A stretch of DNA of 64,000 nt from Pseudomonas psychrophila (GCF_001043005.1 NZ_JYKZ01000002.1:558001-622000), one strand, 5' to 3'. Shown: positions 35,508 through 43,692, counted from the stretch's first letter. The notes: generated from the sequence alone by a model not told the origin. Made by a program: numbers and translations.

Positions 35508-36956
35508 TCAGATCGGGTAGTGACGCGGCCCGTTCTGCAAGGTGATCCATCGCAACTGGGTGAATTGCTCGATCGACGCCTTGCCGCCAAAACTGCCGTA
35601 TCCGCTGGACTTGACCCCACCGAAAGGCATTTGTGCTTCGTCGTGAACCGTAGGGCCGTTGATATGGCAAATGCCCGATTCGACCCGCTGGGCCAGCGCC
35701 AGGGCACGCCCGGTGTCGCGACTGAAAATCGCCGCCGACAAACCGAACTCCGAATCGTTGGCCAGGCTCAGCAAGGCCTCATCACCGTCACCGCGCAGCA
35801 GCACGGCAACCGGGCCAAAGGACTCTTCGCGGTACAGGCGCATGCTCGGGGTTACGCCATCGAGCAACGCCGGTTGCATGATGCTGCCCTCGACCTGACC
35901 GCCCACCACCAGCCGCGCGCCTTTGCCGACCGCATCGTCGATCAGTGCCTTGATCCGCACACCGGCGCTGGCATCCACCAGAGAGCCGAGTACCGAGCCG
36001 TCCGTCTGAGGGTTACCTGCGCGCAAGGTGGCAACCTTGGCCGCCAGCTTGTCGATAAAGGCATCAGCCACCTTGTTGTCCACGATCAGCCGCTCGGTGG
36101 ACATGCAGATCTGGCCTTGATTGAAGTAAGCGCCAAAGGCTGCGGCGTCGACTGCGGCGTCAAGGTCAGCGTCGTCCAGCACCAGAAACGGCGCCTTGCC
36201 CCCCAGCTCCAGAAGGGCCGGCTTGAGGTGACGGGCTGCCAGTTCGGCAACAATGCGCCCCACGTGGGTTGAGCCGGTAAAGTTGACCCGGCGCACCGCC
36301 GGATTGGCGATCAGTCGCTCGACAATCGCCGGTGCATCTGCCGGAGCATTGCTGATGACGTTGACCACGCCATCGCCCAGTCCCGCATCCTGCAACACCT
36401 GGCCAATCAACCGGTGAACGGCCGGGCTCAGCTCGGAAGCCTTGAGCACCACGGTGTTGCCGCACGCCAGCGGCATGGCCAGCGCACGGGTGGCGAGAAT
36501 CACCGGGGCATTCCAGGGCGCGATGCCCAGGATCACGCCACAGGGTTGACGCAAGGCCATCGCAAAGCTGCCGGGCACATCGGAAGGGATCACTTCGCCG
36601 TTGATCTGGGTGGTCATGGAGGCGGCCTCACGAAGCATGCCGGCCGCCAGCTTGACGTTGAACCCATACCAGTTGGCCATAGCCCCGGTTTCGCCCGCCG
36701 CCTCGATAAACTCGCTCGCCCGTGCCTGCATCAACTCGGCAGCAGCGAGCAGCCGCGTACGTCGTTCATTGGGCGCCAGCGCAGCCCAGGCAGGAAAAGC
36801 AGCCTGAGCCGCGGCAACTGCGGCATCGGCATCTTCCAGAGTGGCGGCGGCCACGCGTGACACCACCTCACCCGTCACCGGGTTGCAGCGCTCGAACGTT
36901 CGGCCATCACGGGCCGGGCACGACTTTCCGCCGATGAGCAGGGGCACGTCCAACAT
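35508..36956 (-). CDS. vdh: Vanillin dehydrogenase
   Basis: NAD(P)-dependent aldehyde dehydrogenase, 482 aa, oxidising vanillin (and 4-hydroxybenzaldehyde or protocatechualdehyde) to the acid. Catalytic Glu250 is in LLELGGKAP and Cys284 in NQGQICMSTE; the cofactor loop FTGST lies at 226-230. Length and the C-terminal FGGVKSSGYGSFGGKA agree with the pseudomonad vanillin dehydrogenases. ATG 36954-36956 follows GAGGAATCACC. It sits between ech and fcs, which make its substrate from ferulate, and feeds vanillate to VanAB encoded 10 kb away. Confidence 0.93.
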   Translation of the reverse strand: MLDVPLLIGGKSCPARDGRTFERCNPVTGEVVSRVAAATLEDADAAVAAAQAAFPAWAALAPNERRTRLLAAAELMQARASEFIEAAGETGAMANWYGFNVKLAAGMLREAASMTTQINGEVIPSDVPGSFAMALRQPCGVILGIAPWNAPVILATRALAMPLACGNTVVLKASELSPAVHRLIGQVLQDAGLGDGVVNVISNAPADAPAIVERLIANPAVRRVNFTGSTHVGRIVAELAARHLKPALLELGGKAPFLVLDDADLDAAVDAAAFGAYFNQGQICMSTERLIVDNKVADAFIDKLAAKVATLRAGNPQTDGSVLGSLVDASAGVRIKALIDDAVGKGARLVVGGQVEGSIMQPALLDGVTPSMRLYREESFGPVAVLLRGDGDEALLSLANDSEFGLSAAIFSRDTGRALALAQRVESGICHINGPTVHDEAQMPFGGVKSSGYGSFGGKASIEQFTQLRWITLQNGPRHYPI

Positions 36957-37028
36957 GGTGATTCCTCTTTATTGTCGTTATCGGGAATTCATTTACAGGG
37001 TGCGACCGGCGCACCCTGAACAGCGAGA

Positions 37029-37859
37029 TTAGCGCTTGTAGGCTTGCAGGCCTGGCTTGATGCTCTTGTCATCGAGGAATTGCTTCATGCCCTGCTCACG
37101 CCCGCCTTCGGTGTCCAGCAGTCGCGACTGGTCGAGTTTGGCGTACAGGTAATCTTCGTTCTGCTCCCAGGTCAGTTCGCGGCAGCGCTTGAAGCCATGC
37201 TTGGCCGCACGCAGAACAACCGGGTTTTTCTCCAGCAGATTGCGCGCCAGTTCAATGGTGACTTCACGCAGCTGCGCCAGCGGCACGCTCTCATTGACCA
37301 GGCCCATCTCGGCGGCTTTACGCCCGTCGAAGGTCTTGCCGGTCATGATGTAGTACAGCGACTGGCGGTGGCCTACGGTGTCTGCCATTGCCTTGCTGAC
37401 CAGGTTGCCCGGTGGAATGCCCCAGTTAATCTCCGACAGGCCAAACGTAGCCTCGTCGGCGCAGATGGCCAGGTCGCACGCCACCAGCGGGCTGAAGCCG
37501 CCACCAAAGCACCAGCCATTGACCATGGCAATCGTTGGCTTGGCGTACATGCGCAGCAACTTCCATTGCCACTGCGACGCTTCACGGCGGATTTTCTCCT
37601 GAAGAATCTCGGGACCGGCGTCCACTTCGCGAAAGTACTCTTTCAAGTCCATGCCCGCCGTCCAGGCATCGCCCGCACCGGTCAACACCAACACGCCAGC
37701 TTGCGGGTCCTGCTCGAGGGTTTCCAGCACGTCGATCATTTCACGGTTCAGGGTCGGGCTCATGGCATTGCGTTTTTCCGGACGATTGAGAATCACCCAG
37801 GCGATGCTGTCTTCGATTTCGACTTTGACGGTTTTCCAGCGGCCTTCGTATTGGCTCAT
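37029..37859 (-). CDS. ech: Hydroxycinnamoyl-CoA hydratase-lyase (enoyl-CoA hydratase/aldolase)
   Basis: Crotonase-family enzyme that hydrates feruloyl-CoA and cleaves it to vanillin and acetyl-CoA. The 276-aa protein matches the P. fluorescens enzyme of known structure, including Met70, Tyr75, Ser123, Glu143 (GLSEINWG) and Tyr239 in identical numbering; Glu143 and Tyr239 are the key catalytic and phenol-binding residues. It is the first gene of the ferulate operon, divergent from a MarR-type regulator across a 201-bp AT-rich gap. ATG 37857-37859 with a modest GAGAG ribosome site. Confidence 0.96.
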   Translation of the reverse strand: MSQYEGRWKTVKVEIEDSIAWVILNRPEKRNAMSPTLNREMIDVLETLEQDPQAGVLVLTGAGDAWTAGMDLKEYFREVDAGPEILQEKIRREASQWQWKLLRMYAKPTIAMVNGWCFGGGFSPLVACDLAICADEATFGLSEINWGIPPGNLVSKAMADTVGHRQSLYYIMTGKTFDGRKAAEMGLVNESVPLAQLREVTIELARNLLEKNPVVLRAAKHGFKRCRELTWEQNEDYLYAKLDQSRLLDTEGGREQGMKQFLDDKSIKPGLQAYKR

Positions 37860-37898
37860 AGCGATTGCTCTCTTGTTGTTCGCATGAAGATGAGTAAA

Positions 37899-37931
37899 AA
37901 CTAACCGGCAAAATTAGTTATGTCAATTAAC
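37899..37931. promoter_or_regulatory. Candidate operator between ech and ferR
   Basis: AACTAA-N9-TTAGTT (37899-37919) is a perfect 6-bp inverted repeat, overlapped by GTTA-N7-TAAC (37917-37931), in the unusually AT-rich divergent gap. Its size and symmetry fit a MarR-family operator and it lies 40-70 bp ahead of ech; assignment to the neighbouring regulator is inference. Confidence 0.5.
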
Positions 37932-38060
37932 CATTAATTAAATTAATCAAATTTTTTGGCAGCAAACGCTCGTAAAATAACGCAGCGGTGGCTATCAACC
38001 TTCAACCGCGGCAAACTAGATAGGTTTATTAACTTCATTCGAGCAAGGACCCCTCTATTT

Positions 38061-38549
38061 ATGGCCAAGTCAGCCACCCCTGTCGTCGCCCAAGAGGCCC
38101 TGCCTGAAAGCCCGGACGTACAGGCCCCCCTGGACACCGCGCTGGACGAACTGATCGGCTATGCCATGCGTCGCGCCCAGCTCAAGCTGTTCCAGAACCT
38201 GATCAGCCGACTGTCGGCCCATGACCTGCGCCCGGCGCAGTTTTCGGCAATGGCGATCATTGACCAGCATCCCGGCCTGATGCAGGCAGACCTGGCCCGT
38301 GCGCTGGCGATTGAGCCTCCGCAGGTGGTGCCATTGCTCAACAAGCTGGAGAGTCGGGCGTTGGCGGTACGGGTTCGTTGCAAACCCGACAAGCGCTCCT
38401 ACGGCATATTCCTGAGCAAGACAGGCGAAGCCCTGCTTAAAGAGCTCAAGGCCATCGCTGCCCAAAGCGACATCGACGCGACCTCGGCGCTGGATAGCGC
38501 CGAGCGTGAAGAACTGCTGCGCCTGCTGAAAAAGGTGTATCAGGAGTAA
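38061..38549 (+). CDS. ferR: MarR-family regulator of hydroxycinnamate catabolism
   Basis: A 162-aa winged-helix regulator: helix-turn-helix around residues 65-105 (LMQADLARALAIEPPQVVPLLNKLE) and a wing with CKPDKRSYGIFLS. MarR-type FerR/FerC proteins repress ech-vdh-fcs and are released by the CoA thioesters of hydroxycinnamates. The divergent position next to ech supports the name. The frame is open 105 bp upstream, but the ATG at 38061 gives the natural N-terminus (MAKSATPVV) with AAGGA somewhat far ahead. Downstream begins the inverted-repeat array. Confidence 0.85.
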   Translation: MAKSATPVVAQEALPESPDVQAPLDTALDELIGYAMRRAQLKLFQNLISRLSAHDLRPAQFSAMAIIDQHPGLMQADLARALAIEPPQVVPLLNKLESRALAVRVRCKPDKRSYGIFLSKTGEALLKELKAIAAQSDIDATSALDSAEREELLRLLKKVYQE

Positions 38550-38576
38550 GCCGGGGCTGTAGCCACTGCGTAGCCG

Positions 38577-39040
38577 GACGCAGCCTCGCATGGCTCGTCA
38601 GCGACTACAGATTCGCCACCCTCTCCGTGTTGTAGTCGCTGACGAGTAGTACGAGGCTGCGATCGAGCGCGCAGCGGTCGCAAATCCGCAACACGCGCAG
38701 TGCCTGATTAACCGTGCAAGCCGGTTTCACGACTGCTTCGCAGCCGGACGCAGCCTCGCACAGCTCGTCAGCGACTACAGATTCGCCACCCTCTCCGTGT
38801 TGTAGTCGCTGACGAGTAGTACGAGGCTGCGATCGAGCGCACAGCGGTCGCAAATCCGCAACACGCGCAATGCCTGATTAACCGTGCAAGCCGGTTTCAC
38901 GACTGCTTCGTCGCAGTGGCGCACCAAACCTGACGCAGCCTCGCACGGCTCGTCAGCGACTACAGATTCGCCACCCTCTCCGTGTTGTAGTCGCTGACGA
39001 GTAGTACGAGGCTGCGATCAAGCGCGCAGCGGTCGCAAAC
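38577..39040. repeat. Tandem array of MITE-like inverted-repeat elements
   Basis: Three near-identical blocks begin at 38581, 38751 and 38936 (spacing 170 and 185 bp). Each reads right arm (CAGCCTCGCA-GGCTCGTCAG...), a 21-bp spacer starting GATTCGCCACCC, then left arm (GTAGTCGCTGACGAGTAGTA...), with about 105 bp of conserved internal sequence (GCGGTCGCAAATCCGC...) between blocks. Read differently, this is two complete elements of the 16.2-kb type in tandem plus a half element on each side. It fills the 496-bp gap between ferR and the second porin; no gene is seen. The last half runs up to the porin stop. Confidence 0.85.
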
Positions 39041-39045
39041 CGCCC

Positions 39046-40329
39046 CTACCAGATCGGCAAGGTATAGATGGCCAGAAAGCGGGTCTGGTTTTCATCGCGA
39101 AAGGCCGCACCTGTCGGGAAGTCGTTTCGGTAAATAGACTTCCTCGCCAAAAGACCCAAGTTTTTCAGCGGCCCGCTCTGGATCACGTACCCCAGTTCCA
39201 TCTGAAACTCGCGCTCCTTGCGATCATCCGCATTCAAGGACGCCAGTTCGATATTGTCACCGCGCACATAACGCAACCGCCCTTTCAATCCCACCACCCC
39301 CACCGCCGTGAAGTCGTAGTCGTAAATGGCCTGCCAGGTGCGCTCCTTGGCATTGAGAAAGTCCGAACTCATGGTCATTTCGCTCATGCCCATCAGCTCT
39401 GTGCCGGAGATATATGGCGTTGCCGTATCACCGCTGGAATGCATATAGCCCACGCTTAAACGATGCCCCCCCAATCGATAACCCAAGAGCGCCGATGCGT
39501 TGATGTTGTCGACCTTGCCTGCTTTGGCACTGCCCGCCTCATCACTGAAAAAACTGCGCAGGTCGGTGGTCAGCACGCCGTCACCCAAGGGCAGGTCATG
39601 CAGCAATGCCAAGGTGCTTTGCTTGTACAAATCCGCCACCTCGACATGGTAGGCACGCAGGCTCAAGTTTTTGTTGACCTGATAATCACCGCCGCCGTAA
39701 GCCAGGTGCGAGGTTTCGGCCGAGCCCTTGAATCGGCCATTGGGGGACGCGATGGTCATGGCCTGGTAGTTGGTGGAGTCACGTTTGTTGATCGCGTCGA
39801 TATAACCGGTATTGAAGGTCAGGCCGTCAATCTCCTTCGAGCTGACGATGGTTCCGCGAAAAGTCTGGGGTAATAGCCGCGACGGACTGGCAAAGGCAAA
39901 CGGCAGAAAGATCGAGACATCACCGGTCTTGAGCGTGGTCTGGCTCACACGCAGCTTGCCGGTGAAAGCCAGTCGCGAGTACTCATCCGCCGCCTGTTTG
40001 TCGCTGTTGACCGGCAGCAGTTCGGTGCCGCTGCGGTCAGGCGACGAGTCCAGCTTGACCCCCAGCAGACCGCGCACATCAAGTCCGAAGCCAACCGTAC
40101 CTTCAGTAAAGCCCGACTCCATGTTGGCAATGAAGCCCTGAGCCCATTCCCGCGCTGCGGTCTTGGCGCCACCGTCCTTGTAATCACGGTCCATGTAGTA
40201 GTTGCGCAAGGTCAGGGTGCCGTGACTGTCTTCGATAAATCCCTGGGCCCAAACCGGGGTGCTGAACAGGCACAGGGCAATGCACGAAAGCGGGAACAAG
40301 CGCAGGGCGCCTTGGTTGAGCGTATGCAT
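39046..40329 (-). CDS. OprD-family outer-membrane porin, probable hydroxycinnamate channel
   Basis: A 427-aa substrate-specific porin with signal peptide (MHTLNQGALRLFPLSCIALC..., cleaved before QGFIEDS). It carries the family stretches LTLRNYYMDRDYKDGG, AAREWAQGFIANMESGFTEG, LPVNSDKQAADEYSRL, RLLPQTFRGTIVSSKEIDGL and a C-terminal strand ending in Trp. The frame is open 120 bp further, but the ATG at 40327-40329 begins the signal peptide. It is divergent from an aromatic-acid MFS gene and next to the ferulate operon, so a hydroxycinnamate channel is the best inference. It is clearly a paralogue of the porin at 27.4-28.6 kb. Confidence 0.88.
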   Translation of the reverse strand: MHTLNQGALRLFPLSCIALCLFSTPVWAQGFIEDSHGTLTLRNYYMDRDYKDGGAKTAAREWAQGFIANMESGFTEGTVGFGLDVRGLLGVKLDSSPDRSGTELLPVNSDKQAADEYSRLAFTGKLRVSQTTLKTGDVSIFLPFAFASPSRLLPQTFRGTIVSSKEIDGLTFNTGYIDAINKRDSTNYQAMTIASPNGRFKGSAETSHLAYGGGDYQVNKNLSLRAYHVEVADLYKQSTLALLHDLPLGDGVLTTDLRSFFSDEAGSAKAGKVDNINASALLGYRLGGHRLSVGYMHSSGDTATPYISGTELMGMSEMTMSSDFLNAKERTWQAIYDYDFTAVGVVGLKGRLRYVRGDNIELASLNADDRKEREFQMELGYVIQSGPLKNLGLLARKSIYRNDFPTGAAFRDENQTRFLAIYTLPIW

Positions 40330-40432
40330 ATTGAATGTCCATTTATTGTTGTTTTTGACAGAACCAGAACGCTCTCTTGGCGTTTCCTGAGCCAGAGAAT
40401 GGAAACAAGTCAAAGCAACGTCAATCATAAAT

Positions 40433-40447
40433 GACCGATAATCGAAC
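40433..40447 (-). promoter_or_regulatory. PcaR-like operator in the porin/MFS divergent promoter
   Basis: On the minus strand GTTCGATTATCGGTC, about 100 bp ahead of the porin start and 180 bp ahead of the MFS start. Its first 12 bases are identical to the site at 30412-30423 and it resembles the published IclR-type PcaR 15-mer. The rest of the 298-bp gap (40330-40627) is AT-rich and holds no gene. Confidence 0.5.
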
Positions 40448-40627
40448 ATTATGTTTCTTATCTAGTTTTGATAATCACTGGCAGATACGGGCTAAAAGCC
40501 TGTCTTAAACACCTTAAATCTCATATTGAAGCCAATAACAATCTCAGCTTCTTTTTTTAGTTATCTTTGTTAATCTTTATTTGGCTCGCAGAAAGCCCCC
40601 CTACAAAAACAATAACGAGGTTCGTCC

Positions 40628-41848
40628 ATGAACACTCCACAGCATCGCTCGACGCTGACAATCGCTTTGTGCTTTATCGTTGCGCTTATCGAAGGGTTCG
40701 ACCTGCAAGCCGCCGGCACTGCCGCCGCAGGCCTGCGCCAAACCTTTGCCCTGGACCCGAAAATGATGGGCTGGGTGTTCAGTGCCGGGATCATCGGCCT
40801 GCTGCCCGGCGCCTTCTTCGGCGGCTGGATTGCCGACCGCATTGGTCGTAAAAAAATCCTGATCGGCGCGGTCATCCTGTTTGGCGTCTTCTCCTTGTTG
40901 ACCGCCTATGTAGACAGCTACTCCCATTTGCTGCTGGTGCGATTCATGACGGGCCTTGGTCTGGGTGCCGCCCTGCCCAACCTGATCGCTTTATGTGCCG
41001 AAGCGGTTGACGAACGCCGTCGTGGCACAGCGATCAGCATCATGTATTGCGGCGTGCCACTGGGCGGCGCATTGGCAGCGGTAGTGGCGATGTTCTCCCA
41101 TGACCACTGGCAGACCACCTTTATCATCGGCGGGCTGGCCCCGTTGCTGGTGGTGCCGCTGATGATCATGCTGCTGCCCGAGTCCCGGGTTTTCCGCCAG
41201 GACGTCAGCCAGGCCTTGCGCGTGTCCACCGGCCAGGCACTGTTTGGTGAAGGTCGTGGCCGTTCGACCCTGGCGCTGTGGCTCAGTTACTTCTTTACCC
41301 TGACCGTGATGTACATGCTGCTGAACTGGCTGCCCACGTTGCTGCTCGCCCAGGGCTTTACCAAGCCGCAGGCGGGCATGGTGCAAATGCTGTTCAACAT
41401 AGGCGGTGCTTTGGGCTCCTTGCTCGGTGGCCTGCTGCTGGACCGCTGCAACCCGATCAAGGTGGTTCTGGGCGTCTATGCCGGGCTACTGGCATCACTG
41501 GCCGGGATCGGCTTTTCGGTAGGGATTATGCCCGTGGCCACCGCAGGCTTTGCCGTGGGCCTGTTCGTCATGGCGGCGCAGCTGGTGCTGTATGCAATGG
41601 CTCCGCCGCTGTACCCGACCGCCGTACGAGCAACCGGTGTCGGCGCTGCGGTCGCTATTGGGCGCCTGGGTTCGGTTGCAGGTCCCTTGGCCGCAGGTCA
41701 GATCCTCGCCGCCGGGGCAGGTACGGCCGGGGTGCTGCTGGCGACCTCTCCGGGACTGGTGATTGCGGCATTGGCGGTGATCACGGTGATTAACCGCGCC
41801 AATCAAAGTGCGAGCCTGAAACCGGGCTTTGTGGCCGCTGACCAGTAA
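40628..41848 (+). CDS. MFS aromatic acid transporter, probable hydroxycinnamate permease
   Basis: A 12-helix AAHS-family symporter, 406 aa, close in look to MhpT and to the HcnK hydroxycinnamate transporter of P. putida. Motifs are ALIEGFDLQAAGTAA in helix 1, GGWIADRIGRKKILI in the loop between helices 2 and 3, VRFMTGLGLGAALPNLIAL in helix 4 and AMAPPLYPTAVRATGVGAAV in the second half. ATG 40628 follows ACGAGGTTCGTCC. It is divergent from a porin gene and near the ferulate operon, so inner-membrane uptake of ferulate, coumarate or caffeate is the likely role. Confidence 0.85.
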   Translation: MNTPQHRSTLTIALCFIVALIEGFDLQAAGTAAAGLRQTFALDPKMMGWVFSAGIIGLLPGAFFGGWIADRIGRKKILIGAVILFGVFSLLTAYVDSYSHLLLVRFMTGLGLGAALPNLIALCAEAVDERRRGTAISIMYCGVPLGGALAAVVAMFSHDHWQTTFIIGGLAPLLVVPLMIMLLPESRVFRQDVSQALRVSTGQALFGEGRGRSTLALWLSYFFTLTVMYMLLNWLPTLLLAQGFTKPQAGMVQMLFNIGGALGSLLGGLLLDRCNPIKVVLGVYAGLLASLAGIGFSVGIMPVATAGFAVGLFVMAAQLVLYAMAPPLYPTAVRATGVGAAVAIGRLGSVAGPLAAGQILAAGAGTAGVLLATSPGLVIAALAVITVINRANQSASLKPGFVAADQ

Positions 41849-41907
41849 CCCAAGGCTGCGCTCTGTGGCTTGGAGCGCCTCGACAGCGTGTTTGTTTAGG
41901 TTCTGCC

Positions 41908-41941
41908 GATCTCAGGATTCAAAGGTTTGAATCCTGAGATC
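41908..41941. terminator. Perfect 16-bp palindrome, probable terminator
   Basis: GATCTCAGGATTCAAA and its exact complement, with only two bases between. It lies 60 bp after the MFS stop and 68 bp before the next MFS start. There is no strong T tract, so it could instead be an operator or a cruciform-forming site. Confidence 0.5.
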
Positions 41942-41961
41942 ACCGGTTGTCTGTTATTAAC

Positions 41962-41991
41962 GTTCGATGCACCGCACAACCATAATCGAAC
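41962..41991. promoter_or_regulatory. Inverted repeat GTTCGAT-N16-ATCGAAC
   Basis: Perfect 7-bp half sites 16 bp apart, ending 17 bp before the downstream MFS start. The half site is the first 7 bases of the PcaR-like sites at 30.4 and 40.4 kb; an IclR-type regulator could bind and repress here. Confidence 0.45.
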
Positions 41992-42008
41992 CTCAAGGAC
42001 GACCCGCA

Positions 42009-43310
42009 ATGCCATCCACTCCTCCCCAACAGGCCAAGGGCGTCTTCGGGCTCTTCTGCCTCGCCAGTTACCTGTTGTCGCTGTCTTATGGCACCACTTT
42101 TTTACTGGCCATGATGCTCAGTGCCCACGGCGGCAGTGAGTCGGATGCGGGTACGATCATCTCGGTCGCCATGCTCAGCACCTTCATGGCCGTGATTTTT
42201 TCCGGCCATCTGACCGACCTGTTCGGCGCTCCCAGGGCCATAGCCTGCGGGGCTCTGCTGCTCGCCGCGGCCTGCCTGGGTTTCGCCACCTTGCCGGGTC
42301 ATGGCACCGCAGTACTGATCTTTGGCTTGGTGCTGGGGTTGGGCTGGGGAGTGTTTTACACCCTGGGGCCGATCGTCGTGGCCATGCTCATCGAGCCCGC
42401 GCAACGGGTGAAACACTTCGCCTTGCTCTCGGGCAGCATGATGACCGGCATCGGCACCGGGCCCTTGCTCGGCCGGGCCGCCCAGGCATTGGGTTATCCA
42501 GTGGAGTCGGCGTTCCTGGTGGCGGCCTTTGCCAGCCTGCTGGGTGGTCTGGTGTTTGTGGTCATCGGCCCTGAAATCAAGCGCCAGCACAGCACCCTAG
42601 GCCCTGTCATAGCCTGCAAAATAACGTTGCCGGCCACTGGGCGCGTACTGCGTTCCAGGGCCGTGTTCGCGATCATGATGGTTGGCCTGGGCGGTGCCAT
42701 CTTCGGAGGGTTGTCCAGTTTTCAAACCTCCTACGCGACGCTCAATCAGCTGGACTATTCACTTTTCTTCCTGGGCTTCATGGGTGCCGCAATCACCTGT
42801 CGCCTGCTGGTTGCGGGGTTGATTGTCAGGCGCGACCCCTATGTCATGTCCTGCTTGCTGACGGCCTTGATGGTGGTTTCGGTGTTGATGCTGATGTTCT
42901 TTGTCAGCTCCGGGTTCACCTATTTATTGGCTGCCATTGTGCTTGGGGTCGGCTACGGCCTGACGTACTCGGTAATCAACGGCCTGGCTGCCAACGAAGC
43001 ACCTGCCGGGCTGACGCCACAGTCGCTGGTGCTGTTCAGCCTGGCGTATTTTGTCGGGGTATTTGGTTTCCCCTGGCTGGCCGGGCAGATCATCGTTAAC
43101 TACGGAATGCACACCCTGCTCTGGATAATCCTGGGGATTGCCTTGTGCAACTGGTCCATTACCCTGGGCCGCCTGGTATGGCGGCTGCCTCTGTTCCAGA
43201 ACACCCCCCCACCCCGGACCTTCGCGAGCAGGCTCGCTCCCACGGTTAAAGTCCCTCCGGTCACTCAGCCAGGGAGCCTGCCTTCACCCCCCCACACTCC
43301 AACGGAATAA
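42009..43310 (+). CDS. MFS transporter of unassigned substrate, C-terminus formed by a REP element
   Basis: A 433-aa MFS protein with 12 predicted helices (SYLLSLSYGTTFLLAMML, GHLTDLFGAPRAIACGALLL, GLGWGVFYTLGPIVVAMLI and others), resembling uncharacterised pseudomonad permeases. The substrate is not readable; the position in an aromatic-uptake region and a GTTCGAT inverted repeat ahead of it suggest an aromatic or related acid. ATG 42009 follows AAGGACGAC. The last 40 codons leave the family pattern: a REP element at 43222-43243 is translated as FASRLAPT, and the frame then runs antisense into nikR for 50 bp. The ancestral stop was probably lost. Confidence 0.75.
   Translation: MPSTPPQQAKGVFGLFCLASYLLSLSYGTTFLLAMMLSAHGGSESDAGTIISVAMLSTFMAVIFSGHLTDLFGAPRAIACGALLLAAACLGFATLPGHGTAVLIFGLVLGLGWGVFYTLGPIVVAMLIEPAQRVKHFALLSGSMMTGIGTGPLLGRAAQALGYPVESAFLVAAFASLLGGLVFVVIGPEIKRQHSTLGPVIACKITLPATGRVLRSRAVFAIMMVGLGGAIFGGLSSFQTSYATLNQLDYSLFFLGFMGAAITCRLLVAGLIVRRDPYVMSCLLTALMVVSVLMLMFFVSSGFTYLLAAIVLGVGYGLTYSVINGLAANEAPAGLTPQSLVLFSLAYFVGVFGFPWLAGQIIVNYGMHTLLWIILGIALCNWSITLGRLVWRLPLFQNTPPPRTFASRLAPTVKVPPVTQPGSLPSPPHTPTE
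43222..43243. repeat. REP element inside a coding frame
   Basis: TCGCGAGCAGGCTCGCTCCC sits within the 3' end of the MFS reading frame, where it encodes part of the C-terminal tail. Confidence 0.8.
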
Positions 43311-43692
43311 TCTGCGCAGTGCCATGCCGAACCCCGCGTTCGGCCATCACATGACGCGCCAACTCCGTCACCTCCCCCACTGTGCCCTTGAGCACCGAGA
43401 CTTCCATGCACTTGCCCTGATCCAGGTGCACATGCAGCGTCGACAGCGTCAGGTCATGGTGCTCATGAAAGGCCGTATTCAGACGCTTGGACAACTCCCG
43501 CGTAGCGTGGTCATACACGTAGCTCAAGGTCGCGACACAGGCACTTTGCGGGTCACCCTGCTCCGGTTCCAGCAACCCGGCACGCAACAAATCACGTATG
43601 GCCTCGGAGCGCCCCTGATAGCCGTGGGTACCAACCCGCTCATCAATGGCAGCCAACAAATCATCGTCCAGCGAAATAGTGACCCTCTGCAT
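43261..43692 (-). CDS. nikR: Nickel-responsive repressor NikR
   Basis: A tetrameric ribbon-helix-helix repressor of nickel uptake, 143 aa. The N-terminal RVTISLDDDLLAAID ribbon-helix-helix is followed by the ACT-like metal domain with all four nickel ligands at the same positions as in E. coli NikR: His76, His87, His89 and Cys95 (LHVHLDQGKC). The ATG at 43690-43692 gives the family start; the frame is open further upstream but over the operator. It is divergent from nikABCDE and convergent with, and overlapping, the MFS gene. A NikR box lies in the divergent gap, so it probably represses itself as well. Confidence 0.95.
   Translation of the reverse strand: MQRVTISLDDDLLAAIDERVGTHGYQGRSEAIRDLLRAGLLEPEQGDPQSACVATLSYVYDHATRELSKRLNTAFHEHHDLTLSTLHVHLDQGKCMEVSVLKGTVGEVTELARHVMAERGVRHGTAQIIPLECGGVKAGSLAE

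Noticed and set aside
38577..39040. Possible CRISPR array
   Set aside because: Units are 170-185 bp, made of inverted-repeat arms with conserved, not variable, spacers; no cas genes nearby.
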